Origin: Erwinia aphidicola
Lineage (GTDB): Bacteria; Pseudomonadota; Gammaproteobacteria; Enterobacterales; Enterobacteriaceae
Reading direction: 5' to 3'
DNA length: 64,000 nt
Assembly (NCBI RefSeq): GCF_024169515.1
Contig: NZ_JAMKCQ010000001.1
Location: forward strand, 1,488,001-1,552,000
A program made the position numbers and the translations under genes. Position 1 is the first letter of the stretch. Every line of letters starts with the position of its first letter. Positions 53,027 through 62,256 of the stretch are shown here, piece after piece. Below the pieces are notes generated by a model. It ran no database searches. It was not told the DNA's origin and saw nothing but the letters and a program-made list of their open reading frames with translations.

Positions 53027-53844
53027 AACAGCGGACCCTTTTGACCATCGATACGGCAGATTTCACCCTCATCATCACCAAAGAATACATTTGTGATATC
53101 AACAGTAACTTTCTCCCTACTTAATCCACCCTGCAGAACTTGCAGCGCAATCTTTCCTTGTGAAATTTTATTTCTGTCTGCGAGATCGGACCAATCAACA
53201 ATGAGAAAATGATCGCATTCAAAAAAACGTTGTCTTAATTTTAATAACACGTCCTTGTAATGCTGGGAGATAATTGCCGGGCACTTAGCGATAAAGGTAC
53301 TCCCTTGCCTTTTGGCAAGCAGGAACTCACTGTCATCAGGTGCACGTACTTTAATCTCATCATAATTGCCATTTTCTGTCAGCATTAATCCATCACATCC
53401 ATTTTTAATGGATTTTTTTATGGTATCAATGGCACGGTTTTTACTGGTGCGTTCCGAGAAAATCATAAGCTTATCGCGCTTTATTAACTTACTGGCCCCA
53501 ATAAAAGCTTCCAGCTCTTCCGGCAGCGAGGCCACACTCTGCTGGCTGATAACAGGTGTGATAGTACATTGTTCGTCTGCGCACGAAAGGCCTAAATCAT
53601 CTGCCAGAATGCCATAAACTAATTTAATATTTTTATTGTATTTCTTGATGAGTATTGAACCGATATGGACTGCATCTTTTAATGAATTGAGACAGAAATC
53701 GTCCACCCCGAATCCTGTATTGAAATGCCCAGCCTCAAGATAAACAACTAATTTACCCTCTGAATTTTTATAATTATCATCTATTGATGATAACAGCGGT
53801 TCAATATATGAAGATACAGCATGGTCGATACAAGATAATGACAT
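53023..53844 (-). CDS. Protein of unknown function, first gene of the desulfurase cassette
   Basis: 273 residues, not recognised. It has no signal peptide or clear membrane segment and looks cytoplasmic. The sequence has alternating short strands and helices (LVVYLEAGHFNTGFGVDDFCLNS; IKLVYGILADDLGLSC; CDHFLIVDWSDL) suggesting an alpha/beta fold. It contains nine to ten cysteines spread along the chain. AGGACGAG lies before the ATG. Its codon use and AT content differ strongly from the flanking kdp and esterase genes. The partner desulfurase and exporter imply a shared pathway, perhaps making a sulfur-containing metabolite; this is inference from context alone. Confidence 0.6.
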   Translation of the reverse strand: MSLSCIDHAVSSYIEPLLSSIDDNYKNSEGKLVVYLEAGHFNTGFGVDDFCLNSLKDAVHIGSILIKKYNKNIKLVYGILADDLGLSCADEQCTITPVISQQSVASLPEELEAFIGASKLIKRDKLMIFSERTSKNRAIDTIKKSIKNGCDGLMLTENGNYDEIKVRAPDDSEFLLAKRQGSTFIAKCPAIISQHYKDVLLKLRQRFFECDHFLIVDWSDLADRNKISQGKIALQVLQGGLSREKVTVDITNVFFGDDEGEICRIDGQKGPLL

Positions 53845-54201
53845 GACTCGTCCTTGATTGACTAAATTATAATTTCAGCGGAAGATTAAATCGAGTAATT
53901 ATTAATAATCTGGCAGGAAGGAAAAAATTAAAATCGGCTCCATGATTTTACAACTCCTTGAATTAGCTTATGCGTTTATTTAATAACTTTGTGCAAATTT
54001 CAGAAATAGTAAAACATGTTGGTTAAGCAGGTACAACCAAAACATGCAGATTTATTGACTAAAAAAAGGCACTTCCATTGCCATTTCAATCGCACAAATC
54101 AATAAAAACCCAATAAAACAACAAGTTGAAAAAACATAGTTTTCATCAAAAATTAATAAGCATTCACTTTTTTTAACTATTCAGTCAGCGTGTACGCTGC
54201 A
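53845..54201. other. AT-rich non-coding stretch upstream of the cassette, downstream of kdpD
   Basis: 357 bases, very AT-rich. TATAAT (minus strand, 53871-53866) lies about 25 bases before the start of the unknown gene and is a probable -10; no clear -35. I see no remnant of kdpE in any frame. The kdpD stop overlaps ATG (TAATG), but that frame closes after five codons. Confidence 0.7.
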
Positions 54202-56868
54202 TTATTCGGCATAATCCGCAATCACCGGCGGCGGCGTCAGCGGCAGGTGGAGGATAAAACGCGCACCGCCCTGCGGGTGGTTCTCAACGTGAATCTCGCC
54301 GCCGTGCAGGGTGACAATCGCCTGGCAGATTGCCAGCCCCAGCCCGACGCCCGGCACCGCCGACTCTTTATTGCCGCGCGAAAACTTCTCAAAAATCAGC
54401 TGCTCCTGCCCGCCCGTAATGCCCGGTCCGCGATCCCACACTTCCAGCTGGAGCTGCCGTTCGGCGGCGCGGGCGCGGATACCGATCTCGGCCTGCCCGG
54501 CGTACTTGAGGGCGTTCTCCAGCAGATTGGTCAGCACCCGCTCCATCAGCGGGCCGTCAACGTCAATCAGCAGCAGCTCGCCCGGCAGATCGAGCTGCAC
54601 CTCGCGCCCGGCCAGCGACGGAGCCATCTGGCGCAGCGTGCTGCCGATCAGCTCATCCAGCGCCATCCATTCGCGCTTCAGGTTGAAGCCGCCGGACTGC
54701 AGACGCGCCATATCCAGCAGGTTATTCACCAGCCGCACGGTGTTCAGCGTCTGCTCGCGCATCGCGCTGGCCTGCGGAGCATACGGTGAATTCTCGGCGG
54801 CGAGATCGAGGGTCAGGATTTCCGCCTGGCCGAACAGCACCGTCAGCGGAGTGCGCAGATCGTGGGAGAGCGCCGACAGCAGCGCGTTACGCAGCTGCTC
54901 GCGCTCGGCGGCCAGCCGTGATACCGCTTCGCGCTGGCTCAGGTTCATGCGCTCCAGCGCGTTGGCGATCAGCACGGTAAAGGTCTCTACCAGCCGCTGC
55001 TGTTCAGGGATCATCAGCTGGCGCAGGTTGCGCGGTTCGAGGATCAGCAGCCCAAGCGTCTCGCTACCGCTTTTTAGCGGCAGCATCTGCCACGGCACGC
55101 CGGGCAGCGTATCGGTGCCCGCGCCCGCGGGCTGGCCCTTATCGAAGCTCCAGCGCGCAATGGCACGGTCCGGCACCGCGCTGAGATGGGTTTCACCCAC
55201 GGCCACCAGCTCGCCGTTTTCATCCGGCAGATAGAGCTCGCAGCTGGCCTGCAGGGTGCTTTCAACGCTGTGCTGGAGCGTAGCGGCAATATCGCGCTGG
55301 CTCAGCGCCCGGCTCAGGGATTTCGCCATCTCATACAGATGGTGCGCCCGCTGTTCGCGATAGCGCGCCACCCGCGCCTGATAGCGCACCCCGGCGGTGA
55401 GATTACCGACGATCATCCCCACCGCCAGCATCACGCCGAAGGTCACCAGATACTGCACGTCGGAGACCGCCATGGTGCCGGTCGGCGCAACAAACACCAG
55501 ATCGAAGGCGACGATATTCAGCAGCGTGGCCACCACCGACGGCCAGCGCCCGTAGCGTAGCGCGACAATCACTACCGCCAGCAGATAGACCATCACCAGG
55601 TTGACTGAATCGACGGCGGGCAGCAGCCAGCGCCCGGCCACGGTCACCAGAGTACACAGCAGCAGCGCCGCCGCACAGCCGCGCAGCTGAGCCTGCCATT
55701 TGTGTTCACTGCTGCGCGGGGCCAGCGGGCTGGCGGCTTCCGGCGGCGGGTCATCCAGCGCGACAATCAGAATATCGAGGTCAGGCCCGAGTTCACCAAG
55801 CCGGTCGGCAAAACGTTCACGCCACCAGCGCCTGGTCGGGCGGCGGCCAATAATGATTTTGCCGAGGTTGTGCTGGCGGGCATAGCGCAGCACCGCGCTG
55901 GCTTCGCTCGGATCGGAAAGCGTTGCCGTCTCCGCGCCGAGATCGGCCGCCAGCTGCAGGGTGCGCAGGATGCCGCGCCGCCGCGCTTCGGACAGGCGAT
56001 ACAGCCGCGGGGTTTCGACATACACCGCGTGCCAGGCGCTGTCGAGCCGCGCCGCCAGCCGCGCCGCGCTGCGCACCAGCTTTTCGCTGCCGCTGTTGTC
56101 GCCGATGCACAGCAGAATAGCATCGCGCGTGTGCCACACTTTCTCCCGCCCCTGGGTGTCACGCCAGGCACGCATCTGGTCGTCGACGCGGTCGGCAGTA
56201 CGGCGCAGGGCCAGTTCGCGCAGAGCGATCAGGTTGCCCTTGCGGAAAAAGTTTTCGATGGCGCGTTCGGCCCCTTCGCCAATGTAAACCTTGCCCTCTT
56301 TCAGCCGCTGACGCAGGTCGTCCGGCGGCAGGTCCACCAGCACCACTTCATCGGCGGCATCGAAAAACGGGTCCGGCACGGTTTCGCGCACGCGCACGCC
56401 GGTCACGCCGCCAACCACGTCGTTGAGGCTTTCCAGATGCTGCACGTTGACGGTGGTCATCACGTCGATGCCGGCATCCAGCAGCTCCTCAATATCCTGC
56501 CAGCGTTTGGGATGGCGCGAGCCACGGGCGTTACTGTGCGCCAGCTCATCCATCAGGATCACCGCCGGATGACGGGCCAGGGCAGTATCAAGGTCGAACT
56601 CCGGGTGGCGATGCTGGCCGGTGGCGCGGCGCGGCAGCAGCGTCAGGCCGTCGAGCAGCTCCGCCGTTTCGGCGCGGTTGTGGGTCTCCACCACGCCGAC
56701 CAGCACCTCCAGCCCCTGCGCGCGCAGGCGCCGTGCCTCCTGCAGCATCGCGAAGGTTTTGCCCACCCCGGCGCAGGCGCCAAAGTAGATTTTCAGCTTG
56801 CCGCGCCCGCTGTGCGCCGTCTGGCGCAGCAGCGCATCCGGGTCAGGCCGCTGGAGTTCGTCGTTCAT
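54202..56868 (-). CDS. kdpD: Sensor histidine kinase KdpD
   Basis: 888-residue potassium/turgor sensor. Domains in order: KdpD N-domain with Walker A GACAGVGKT, LMDELAHSNARGSRHPKRWQDI and DVMTTVNVQHLESLNDVV; a Usp-like domain (about 250-370); four closely spaced membrane segments (about 395-500); GAF-like region; HisKA with phospho-accepting H near 669 in ALSHDLRTPLTVLFGQAE; HATPase with VLTNLLENALKYAG, GPGITGG and VGLGLAICQAIV. The ATG at 56868 gives the E. coli start (MNDE). It looks intact and full length. What is odd is that kdpE, normally overlapping its 3' end, is missing; the next gene belongs to a foreign cassette. Confidence 0.95.
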   Translation of the reverse strand: MNDELQRPDPDALLRQTAHSGRGKLKIYFGACAGVGKTFAMLQEARRLRAQGLEVLVGVVETHNRAETAELLDGLTLLPRRATGQHRHPEFDLDTALARHPAVILMDELAHSNARGSRHPKRWQDIEELLDAGIDVMTTVNVQHLESLNDVVGGVTGVRVRETVPDPFFDAADEVVLVDLPPDDLRQRLKEGKVYIGEGAERAIENFFRKGNLIALRELALRRTADRVDDQMRAWRDTQGREKVWHTRDAILLCIGDNSGSEKLVRSAARLAARLDSAWHAVYVETPRLYRLSEARRRGILRTLQLAADLGAETATLSDPSEASAVLRYARQHNLGKIIIGRRPTRRWWRERFADRLGELGPDLDILIVALDDPPPEAASPLAPRSSEHKWQAQLRGCAAALLLCTLVTVAGRWLLPAVDSVNLVMVYLLAVVIVALRYGRWPSVVATLLNIVAFDLVFVAPTGTMAVSDVQYLVTFGVMLAVGMIVGNLTAGVRYQARVARYREQRAHHLYEMAKSLSRALSQRDIAATLQHSVESTLQASCELYLPDENGELVAVGETHLSAVPDRAIARWSFDKGQPAGAGTDTLPGVPWQMLPLKSGSETLGLLILEPRNLRQLMIPEQQRLVETFTVLIANALERMNLSQREAVSRLAAEREQLRNALLSALSHDLRTPLTVLFGQAEILTLDLAAENSPYAPQASAMREQTLNTVRLVNNLLDMARLQSGGFNLKREWMALDELIGSTLRQMAPSLAGREVQLDLPGELLLIDVDGPLMERVLTNLLENALKYAGQAEIGIRARAAERQLQLEVWDRGPGITGGQEQLIFEKFSRGNKESAVPGVGLGLAICQAIVTLHGGEIHVENHPQGGARFILHLPLTPPPVIADYAE

Positions 56869-56892
56869 TGGTTTCCTTAAGGTATAAAACCT

Positions 56893-56952
56893 CGGGCGAG
56901 GCATGCCTCACCCCTACCAGATCGGCGTAGGGGGTCGGACATGTCCGACCCG
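56893..56952. repeat. Two class I palindromic repeats between kdpC and kdpD
   Basis: 56893-56917 GGGCGAGGCATGCCTCACCCC with one mismatch, and 56926-56952 GTAGGGGGTCGGACATGTCCGACCCG, in which the centre is ACATGT instead of GCATGC, a paired change in both arms. Located inside the kdp operon. Confidence 0.88.
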
Positions 56953-56959
56953 ATGTTAT

Positions 56960-57535
56960 TTATCGCTGTAATTCATCCAGCGCCATATTCAGTGCCAGCA
57001 CATTGACCCCCGGCTCGCCGAGAAACGCCGGGCGCGGCGTGACGGTGTTATCGGCGATCAGGCGCTGCACTTCCTCAATGGGCAGATGGCGCGCCGAGGC
57101 CACGCGAGCCGCCTGAAACGCCGCCGCCTGCGGCGAAATCTGCGGGTCCAGCCCGCTGCCGCTGGCGGTCACCAGGTCGACCGGCACCTGTTGCCCGCCC
57201 TGTGGATTTTCCGCGCGCAGTGCCATAACCCGCTGTGCCACCGCCTGGTCCAGTGCCGGGTTGCTGCCCGCCAGATTGCTGCCGGAAGAGGCCAGCGCAT
57301 TATACGGCGCATCACCCGCCGCTGAAGGGCGCCCGTGAAAATAGTCGGCGCGGGTAAAGTTCTGGCCGATCAGCGCCGAGCCGCGAACGGTGCCCTGTTC
57401 GCGCAGCAGCGAGCCGTTAGCCTGCTGCGGAAACCACCACTGCGCAAGGCCAGTGGTTAACAGAGGATAGAGCAGCCCGGTGACCAGCGTAAGCAGGATC
57501 AGTAAAAACAGTGCGGGACGTAACTGACTCATCAT
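56960..57535 (-). CDS. kdpC: Potassium-transporting ATPase subunit KdpC
   Basis: 191 residues with one N-terminal membrane anchor ([26 protein letters not shown]) and a periplasmic domain with the conserved [39 protein letters not shown] and [13 protein letters not shown]. It stabilises the KdpAB pump. Starts 8 bases after kdpB. Confidence 0.95.
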   Translation of the reverse strand: MMSQLRPALFLLILLTLVTGLLYPLLTTGLAQWWFPQQANGSLLREQGTVRGSALIGQNFTRADYFHGRPSAAGDAPYNALASSGSNLAGSNPALDQAVAQRVMALRAENPQGGQQVPVDLVTASGSGLDPQISPQAAAFQAARVASARHLPIEEVQRLIADNTVTPRPAFLGEPGVNVLALNMALDELQR

Positions 57536-57543
57536 TATTCTCC

Positions 57544-59592
57544 TTATGCCAGGCCGGTGACGGTCAACAGCATATCAATTAGTTTGATGCCTACAAACGG
57601 CACCAGCAGCCCGCCCACGCCGTACAGCCACAGGTTGCGGCGCAGCAGCGCGGCGGCACTCAGCGGGCGATAGCTCACGCCCTTCAGTGCCAGCGGGATG
57701 AGAAACACAATCACCAGCGCGTTAAAGATCACCGCCGAGAGAATGGCTGAATTGGGCGAGTGCAGCTGCATCACGTTTAGCCTGTCCAGCTGCGGATAGG
57801 TCGCGGCGAAGGCGGCCGGGATAATCGCAAAGTATTTCGCCACGTCGTTGGCGATACTGAAGGTGGTCAGCGAGCCGCGCGTCATCAGCATCTGTTTGCC
57901 GATGTGCACCACCTCCAGCAGCTTGGTCGGGTTAGAGTCGAGATCGACCATGTTGCCCGCCTCTTTCGCCGCCTGGGTACCCGAGTTCATCGCCACCGCC
58001 ACGTCGGCCTGCGCCAGCGCCGGGGCATCGTTGGTGCCATCGCCGGTCATCGCGACCAGACGCCCTTCGGCCTGATACTGGCGGATCAGCGCCAGCTTGG
58101 CTTCCGGGGTCGCTTCCGAGAGGAAGTCATCCACCCCGGCTTCAGCGGCGATCGCGGCGGCGGTCAGCGGGTTGTCCCCGGTGATCATCACGGTTTTGAT
58201 GCCCATTTTGCGCAGCTCGGCGAAGCGCTCTTTAATACCGCCTTTCACGATGTCCTTCAGCTCGACCACGCCCAGCACGGTCGGCCCGTCGCACACCACC
58301 AGCGGCGTACCGCCCGCGCGCGCGACCTGCTCCACCAGGCCGTTCACTTCCGGCGGGAACTGGCCGCCGTTGCTGTCTATATGGCGGCGCACTGCGTCCA
58401 CCGCCCCTTTGCGGATCGCCCGCTGCTGCACGTTGACGCCGCTCATGCGCGTCTGCGCCGAGAATGGAATAAAGGTGGCGTCCATGCTGGCGAGGTCGCG
58501 TTCGCGCAGGTTAAATTTCTGCTTCGCCAGCACCACGATGCTGCGCCCTTCCGGGGTTTCATCCGCCAGCGAGGCCAGCTGTGCCGCATCGGCCAGCCGT
58601 TCTTCACTGACTCCCGCCGCGGGCAGGAACTGCGTGGCCTGGCGGTTGCCGAGGGTGATGGTGCCGGTTTTGTCCAGCATCAGCACGTCGACATCGCCCG
58701 CCGCTTCCACCGCGCGACCACTGGTGGCAATCACGTTGGCCCCCAGCATGCGGCTCATGCCCGCCACGCCAATCGCCGACAGCAGCCCGCCGATGGTGGT
58801 GGGGATCAGGCAGACCAGCAGCGCCACCAGTACCGTGACGCTCACCGCGCTGCCGCCCCAGGCGGAGAACGGATAGAGCGTGGCGGTCGCCAGCAGGAAG
58901 ACGATAGTCAGCGCCACCAGCAGAATGGTCAGCGCGATCTCGTTGGGGGTTTTGCGCCGCGTAGCCCCTTCCACCATCGCGATCATGCGGTCGAGGAAGG
59001 TTTCGCCCGGGTTGGCGCTGCACTGGATAACCAGCCAGTCGGAGAGCACGCGCGTGCCGCCGGTCACCGAAGAGAAGTCGCCGCCGGACTCGCGGATCAC
59101 CGGGGCAGATTCGCCGGTGATGGCGCTCTCATCCACCGATGCGCCCCCCTCCAGCACTTCGCCGTCGCAGGGGATAGTATCGCCCGCTTCCACCAGCAGC
59201 CAGTCGCCTTTGCGCAGGGATTCTGCTGCCACCGGCTGATGGCTGGCGCCATATTTCGCCTCCGCCAGCTTCTTGGCCATAATGGTTTTGGTCACGCCCT
59301 TCAGGCTGTTGGCCTGCGCCTTGCTGCGCCCTTCCGCCAGCGCTTCGGCGAAGTTGGCAAACAGTACGGTAAACCACAGCCAGACGGCAATCGCGCTGGT
59401 AAAACCGGTCTCGCCGGGGGTTTTGCCGCTGGCAATGGCGATCGCCAGCAGCGTGGTCACCACGCTGCCCAGCCACACCACAAACATCACCGGGTTGCGC
59501 CACTGGGTGCGCGGGTCGAGCTTTTTCAGCGCATCGACCAGTGCAGTGCGCAGCAGCGCGCCGTCAAACAGTGCCTGTTGATTACGACTCAT
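57544..59592 (-). CDS. kdpB: Potassium-transporting P-type ATPase subunit KdpB
   Basis: 682-residue P-type ATPase. Phosphorylation motif [10 protein letters not shown] (aspartate near 307), actuator motif [11 protein letters not shown], hinge [31 protein letters not shown] and [43 protein letters not shown]. It powers high-affinity potassium uptake with KdpA. Length as in E. coli. Confidence 0.97.
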   Translation of the reverse strand: MSRNQQALFDGALLRTALVDALKKLDPRTQWRNPVMFVVWLGSVVTTLLAIAIASGKTPGETGFTSAIAVWLWFTVLFANFAEALAEGRSKAQANSLKGVTKTIMAKKLAEAKYGASHQPVAAESLRKGDWLLVEAGDTIPCDGEVLEGGASVDESAITGESAPVIRESGGDFSSVTGGTRVLSDWLVIQCSANPGETFLDRMIAMVEGATRRKTPNEIALTILLVALTIVFLLATATLYPFSAWGGSAVSVTVLVALLVCLIPTTIGGLLSAIGVAGMSRMLGANVIATSGRAVEAAGDVDVLMLDKTGTITLGNRQATQFLPAAGVSEERLADAAQLASLADETPEGRSIVVLAKQKFNLRERDLASMDATFIPFSAQTRMSGVNVQQRAIRKGAVDAVRRHIDSNGGQFPPEVNGLVEQVARAGGTPLVVCDGPTVLGVVELKDIVKGGIKERFAELRKMGIKTVMITGDNPLTAAAIAAEAGVDDFLSEATPEAKLALIRQYQAEGRLVAMTGDGTNDAPALAQADVAVAMNSGTQAAKEAGNMVDLDSNPTKLLEVVHIGKQMLMTRGSLTTFSIANDVAKYFAIIPAAFAATYPQLDRLNVMQLHSPNSAILSAVIFNALVIVFLIPLALKGVSYRPLSAAALLRRNLWLYGVGGLLVPFVGIKLIDMLLTVTGLA

Positions 59593-59620
59593 GACTCATT
59601 CCGTCCTTACGACAATAACC

Positions 59621-59677
59621 AGGGGCGCGGCATGCCTCGCCCAATGGTCGCTAGCGGGTCGGGCATGCCCGACCCCC
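59621..59677. repeat. Two class I palindromic repeats between kdpA and kdpB
   Basis: 59621-59642 GGGGCGCGGCATGCCTCGCCC with one mismatch, and 59654-59677 GGGTCGGGCATGCCCGACCC. They widen the kdpA-kdpB gap to 88 bases. Confidence 0.85.
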
Positions 59678-59680
59678 ACG

Positions 59681-61354
59681 TTAACTCAGGTGTTCCGCCA
59701 CCGGCCCTAAGGCCAGCGCCGGGATAAAGGTCAGCGCACCCACCAGCAGCACAGTGCCAATCAGCAGGGCAATAAACAGCACGCCGTGCGTTGGCAGCGT
59801 GCCCTGACCTGCGGGCTGAACCTTTTTCAGCGCGAGGGAACCCGCAATCGCCAGCACCGGAATGATGATGCCGAAGCGGCCAACCAGCATGCAGAACGCC
59901 AGCAGCAGGTTCCAGAACGGGGTGTTGGCGCTCAGGCCCGCAAAGGCGCTGCCGTTGTTGTTCGCCGCTGACGACACCGCGTACAGCACCTCGGAGAAAC
60001 CATGGGTGCCTGGGTTCGCCATGCCGCTGCGCCCGGCCTCGGTCATCATTGCCAGCGCGGTGCCGAGCAGCACCAGGCAAGGCGTGACGAGGATCGCCAG
60101 GGCGGTCATTTTCATCTCCCAGACGTCGATTTTTTTCCCGAGGTACTCCGGTGAGCGACCGATCATCAGCCCGGCGATAAACACCGCCAGCAGCACAAAC
60201 AGCAGCATGCCGTACAGCCCGGCCCCGACGCCGCCGAATACCACCTCACCAATCTGCATCAGCCACATCGGTACCATGCCGCCAAGCGCGGTAAACGAGT
60301 CATGCATGGCGTTCACCGCCCCGCACGAGGCCGCGGTGGTGATCACTGCAAACAGGCTGGAGTTGAGAATGCCGAAGCGCGTCTCTTTACCTTCCATATT
60401 GATGGCGCTATCGGCGCCGAGCGTGAGGAAATGCGGATTGCCATTTAGCTCGGCCCACATCACCACCACCACCGCCCCCAGGAACATCAGCGACATTGCC
60501 CACAGCAGCGTGTGCCCCTGACGGCGATCGCGCAGCACGTCGCCAAAGGCAAAGCACAGCGCGGCCGGGATCAGGAAGATCGCCAGCATCTGCACAAAGT
60601 TGCTATACACGGTCGGGTTTTCAAACGGGTGCGCGGAGTTGGCGTTAAAGAAACCGCCGCCGTTGGTACCGATCATCTTGATCGCTTCCTGCGAGGCCAC
60701 CGGCCCCATCGGCAGCGTCTGCTTGACCCCTTCCAGCGTGGTCAGGCTCAGGTAGCCGTCGGTGTTTTGCAGCACGCCCTGGCTGACGAGGAACAGCGCC
60801 ATCAGCAGCGACAGCGGCAGCAGCACGTAGAGCGTGATGCGGGTGATATCGCGCCAGGCGTTACCGAGGTCGCCCACTGCGCGGTTAACGAAGCCGCGCA
60901 TCAGCGCAAAGGCCACGGCGATCCCGGTGGCGGCAGAGAGGAAGTTCTGCACCGTCAGTCCAACCATCTGGCTGAAATAGCTCAGGGTGCTCTCCCCGGC
61001 GTACGCCTGCCAGTTGGTATTCGTGACAAAGCTAACGGCGGTATTCAGCGCCAGGTGCCAGCTGAGGTTGGGCAGCTGCTGCGGGTTAAGCGGCAGCGAC
61101 GCCTGGTTCATCAGCAGGATAAACAGCAGCAGCAGGCCGCAGGCGTTAAACAGCAGGATAGCCACAAGGTAGCGCTGCCAGTTCATGCCCGCCGGGCGCA
61201 CGCCGCTTACGCGCCATAGCACACGTTCAAACGCGCCAAGGCCCGCTAACGGGCGATCCTCCACCAGCCGCGCCAGCCCTTTGCCCAGCGGGCGGGCCAG
61301 CAGCATCAGCAGCGCCAGATAGCTGGCAATCAGTAAGAATGCAGGGGCAGCCAT
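59681..61354 (-). CDS. kdpA: Potassium-transporting ATPase potassium-binding subunit KdpA
   Basis: 557-residue membrane channel-like subunit. Selectivity-filter regions are visible as [50 protein letters not shown] and [14 protein letters not shown]. The ATG at 61354 overlaps the kdpF stop (TGATG) and gives the E. coli length; the longer frame upstream is kdpF sequence read in another frame. Confidence 0.96.
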   Translation of the reverse strand: MAAPAFLLIASYLALLMLLARPLGKGLARLVEDRPLAGLGAFERVLWRVSGVRPAGMNWQRYLVAILLFNACGLLLLFILLMNQASLPLNPQQLPNLSWHLALNTAVSFVTNTNWQAYAGESTLSYFSQMVGLTVQNFLSAATGIAVAFALMRGFVNRAVGDLGNAWRDITRITLYVLLPLSLLMALFLVSQGVLQNTDGYLSLTTLEGVKQTLPMGPVASQEAIKMIGTNGGGFFNANSAHPFENPTVYSNFVQMLAIFLIPAALCFAFGDVLRDRRQGHTLLWAMSLMFLGAVVVVMWAELNGNPHFLTLGADSAINMEGKETRFGILNSSLFAVITTAASCGAVNAMHDSFTALGGMVPMWLMQIGEVVFGGVGAGLYGMLLFVLLAVFIAGLMIGRSPEYLGKKIDVWEMKMTALAILVTPCLVLLGTALAMMTEAGRSGMANPGTHGFSEVLYAVSSAANNNGSAFAGLSANTPFWNLLLAFCMLVGRFGIIIPVLAIAGSLALKKVQPAGQGTLPTHGVLFIALLIGTVLLVGALTFIPALALGPVAEHLS

Positions 61355-61443
61355 CAGAACGCCTCCGCATTGATCAGGGCATACACCAGGTACGCCAACA
61401 GCATAAAGACCAGCACAATTCCGCTTATTACGGCAACGCTCAC
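61354..61443 (-). CDS. kdpF: KdpF small membrane subunit
   Basis: 29 residues, [20 protein letters not shown]... ending YALINAEAF, one hydrophobic helix. It matches E. coli KdpF (29 residues, same ending [11 protein letters not shown]). The start is GTG with GGAGGTG upstream. KdpF stabilises the pump complex. First gene of kdpFABC. Confidence 0.93.
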   Translation of the reverse strand: MSVAVISGIVLVFMLLAYLVYALINAEAF

Positions 61444-61520
61444 AACACACCTCCAGAGGCGTTTCAGGTTGCAGCTATTGTTGCGAGCGGCGTGCAAAGT
61501 TGATGTAAAAATAGGGGGGC

Positions 61521-61543
61521 GAGGTGTAAAAAAAGTATAAAAA
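61521..61543 (-). promoter_or_regulatory. KdpE-type operator of the kdp operon
   Basis: Minus strand TTTATACTTTTTTTACACC continuing TCGCC, which matches the remembered E. coli KdpE-binding site (TTTATACTTTTTTTACACC then CCGCC) almost base for base. It lies about 80 bases upstream of kdpF. Confidence 0.8.
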
Positions 61544-61632
61544 TGCGCAGGATTAGCACGAAATTTAATCTGACTGCACCAGGGAGTTCAGGCACAATGA
61601 CAACACAAACGACACCACAAAGGATTCACCCC

Positions 61633-61917
61633 ATGCCCACCATCCATTTCCGAATTGATGATGAGACGAAGCGTCTGGCGATGCAGGCCGCTGAACGCCG
61701 TAAGGTCAGCCTGACGGAACTGATGCGCCAGCGCGCAGAGGAACTTGCTGCCGAGGAGCGGGAATATCAAAACGACAGCCACGATCGCTGGCTGGAAATG
61801 CAAATTGCACAGGCGTTTAACCGCTTTGATGCGGGGGAAAGCGAATTTGTCAGCGATGAACAGGCGAATGCCCATATGGACAATCTCAAAGTGCTGGCGG
61901 CTAAAGGTGAGTTATGA
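61633..61917 (+). CDS. RHH antitoxin (RelB/DinJ/ParD-like)
   Basis: 94 residues. PTIHFRIDDETKRLAMQAAERRKVSLTELMRQRAEELAAEE is a ribbon-helix-helix DNA-binding domain; the remainder (SHDRWLEMQIAQAFNRFDAGESEFVSDEQANAHMDNLKVLAA) is the toxin-binding tail. An in-frame ATG at 61597 with GGGAG upstream would add 12 residues and cannot be excluded. Overlaps the toxin start by 4 bases. Confidence 0.82.
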   Translation: MPTIHFRIDDETKRLAMQAAERRKVSLTELMRQRAEELAAEEREYQNDSHDRWLEMQIAQAFNRFDAGESEFVSDEQANAHMDNLKVLAAKGEL

Positions 61918-62213
61918 AATATCAGGTCCGGTGGGCAACGGCCGCGCTCGCTGACAGGGAAGCAATCTTTCGCTATCTGTACCGTGAAGCCGGTTGCCCC
62001 GTTGCCACACAAACAGATGAGAAATTTGTCGCGATGAGTCGCCTGCTGGCTGAGCAGCCTCAAAGCGGTGTCGTTATCAGCGGCAATGACAAGCGCCGCA
62101 GGCTGACCCTGTCCCATCTGCCTTTTATCATGGTTTACGCCATCAGCGCGCAGCAGATATCGATTCTGCGCCTACTGCATACCTCACGCAAAGTGAGCGC
62201 CCTTTACCGCTGA
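61914..62213 (+). CDS. RelE/ParE-family toxin
   Basis: 99 residues with the ParE-like layout: YQVRWATAALADREAIFRYLYREAG at the start and PFIMVYAISAQQISILRLLHTSRK at the end. Coupled to the antitoxin by ATGA. Its sequence is distinct from the toxin at 18575, so the two modules are not recent duplicates. Confidence 0.84.
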   Translation: MKYQVRWATAALADREAIFRYLYREAGCPVATQTDEKFVAMSRLLAEQPQSGVVISGNDKRRRLTLSHLPFIMVYAISAQQISILRLLHTSRKVSALYR

Positions 62214-62228
62214 ACCAGCCAGCCAGCC

Positions 62229-62251
62229 AGGGGGTCGGGCATGCCCGACCT
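62229..62251. repeat. Class I palindromic repeat
   Basis: GGGGGTCGGGCATGCCCGACC between the converging toxin and decarboxylase genes. Confidence 0.85.
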
Positions 62252-62256
62252 GCGGC

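Noticed and set aside
53845..54201. Residual kdpE after kdpD
   Set aside because: The frame overlapping the kdpD stop (ATG CAG CGT ACA CGC TGA) ends after five codons and shows no receiver-domain sequence; the region is AT-rich and non-coding.
55702..56880. 392-codon plus-strand frame opposite kdpD
   Set aside because: Shadow of kdpD; composition is histidine/arginine/glutamine-rich as expected for antisense of a GC-rich gene.
57904..59727. 607-codon plus-strand frame opposite kdpB
   Set aside because: Shadow of kdpB; no family features and runs into the palindromic repeats.
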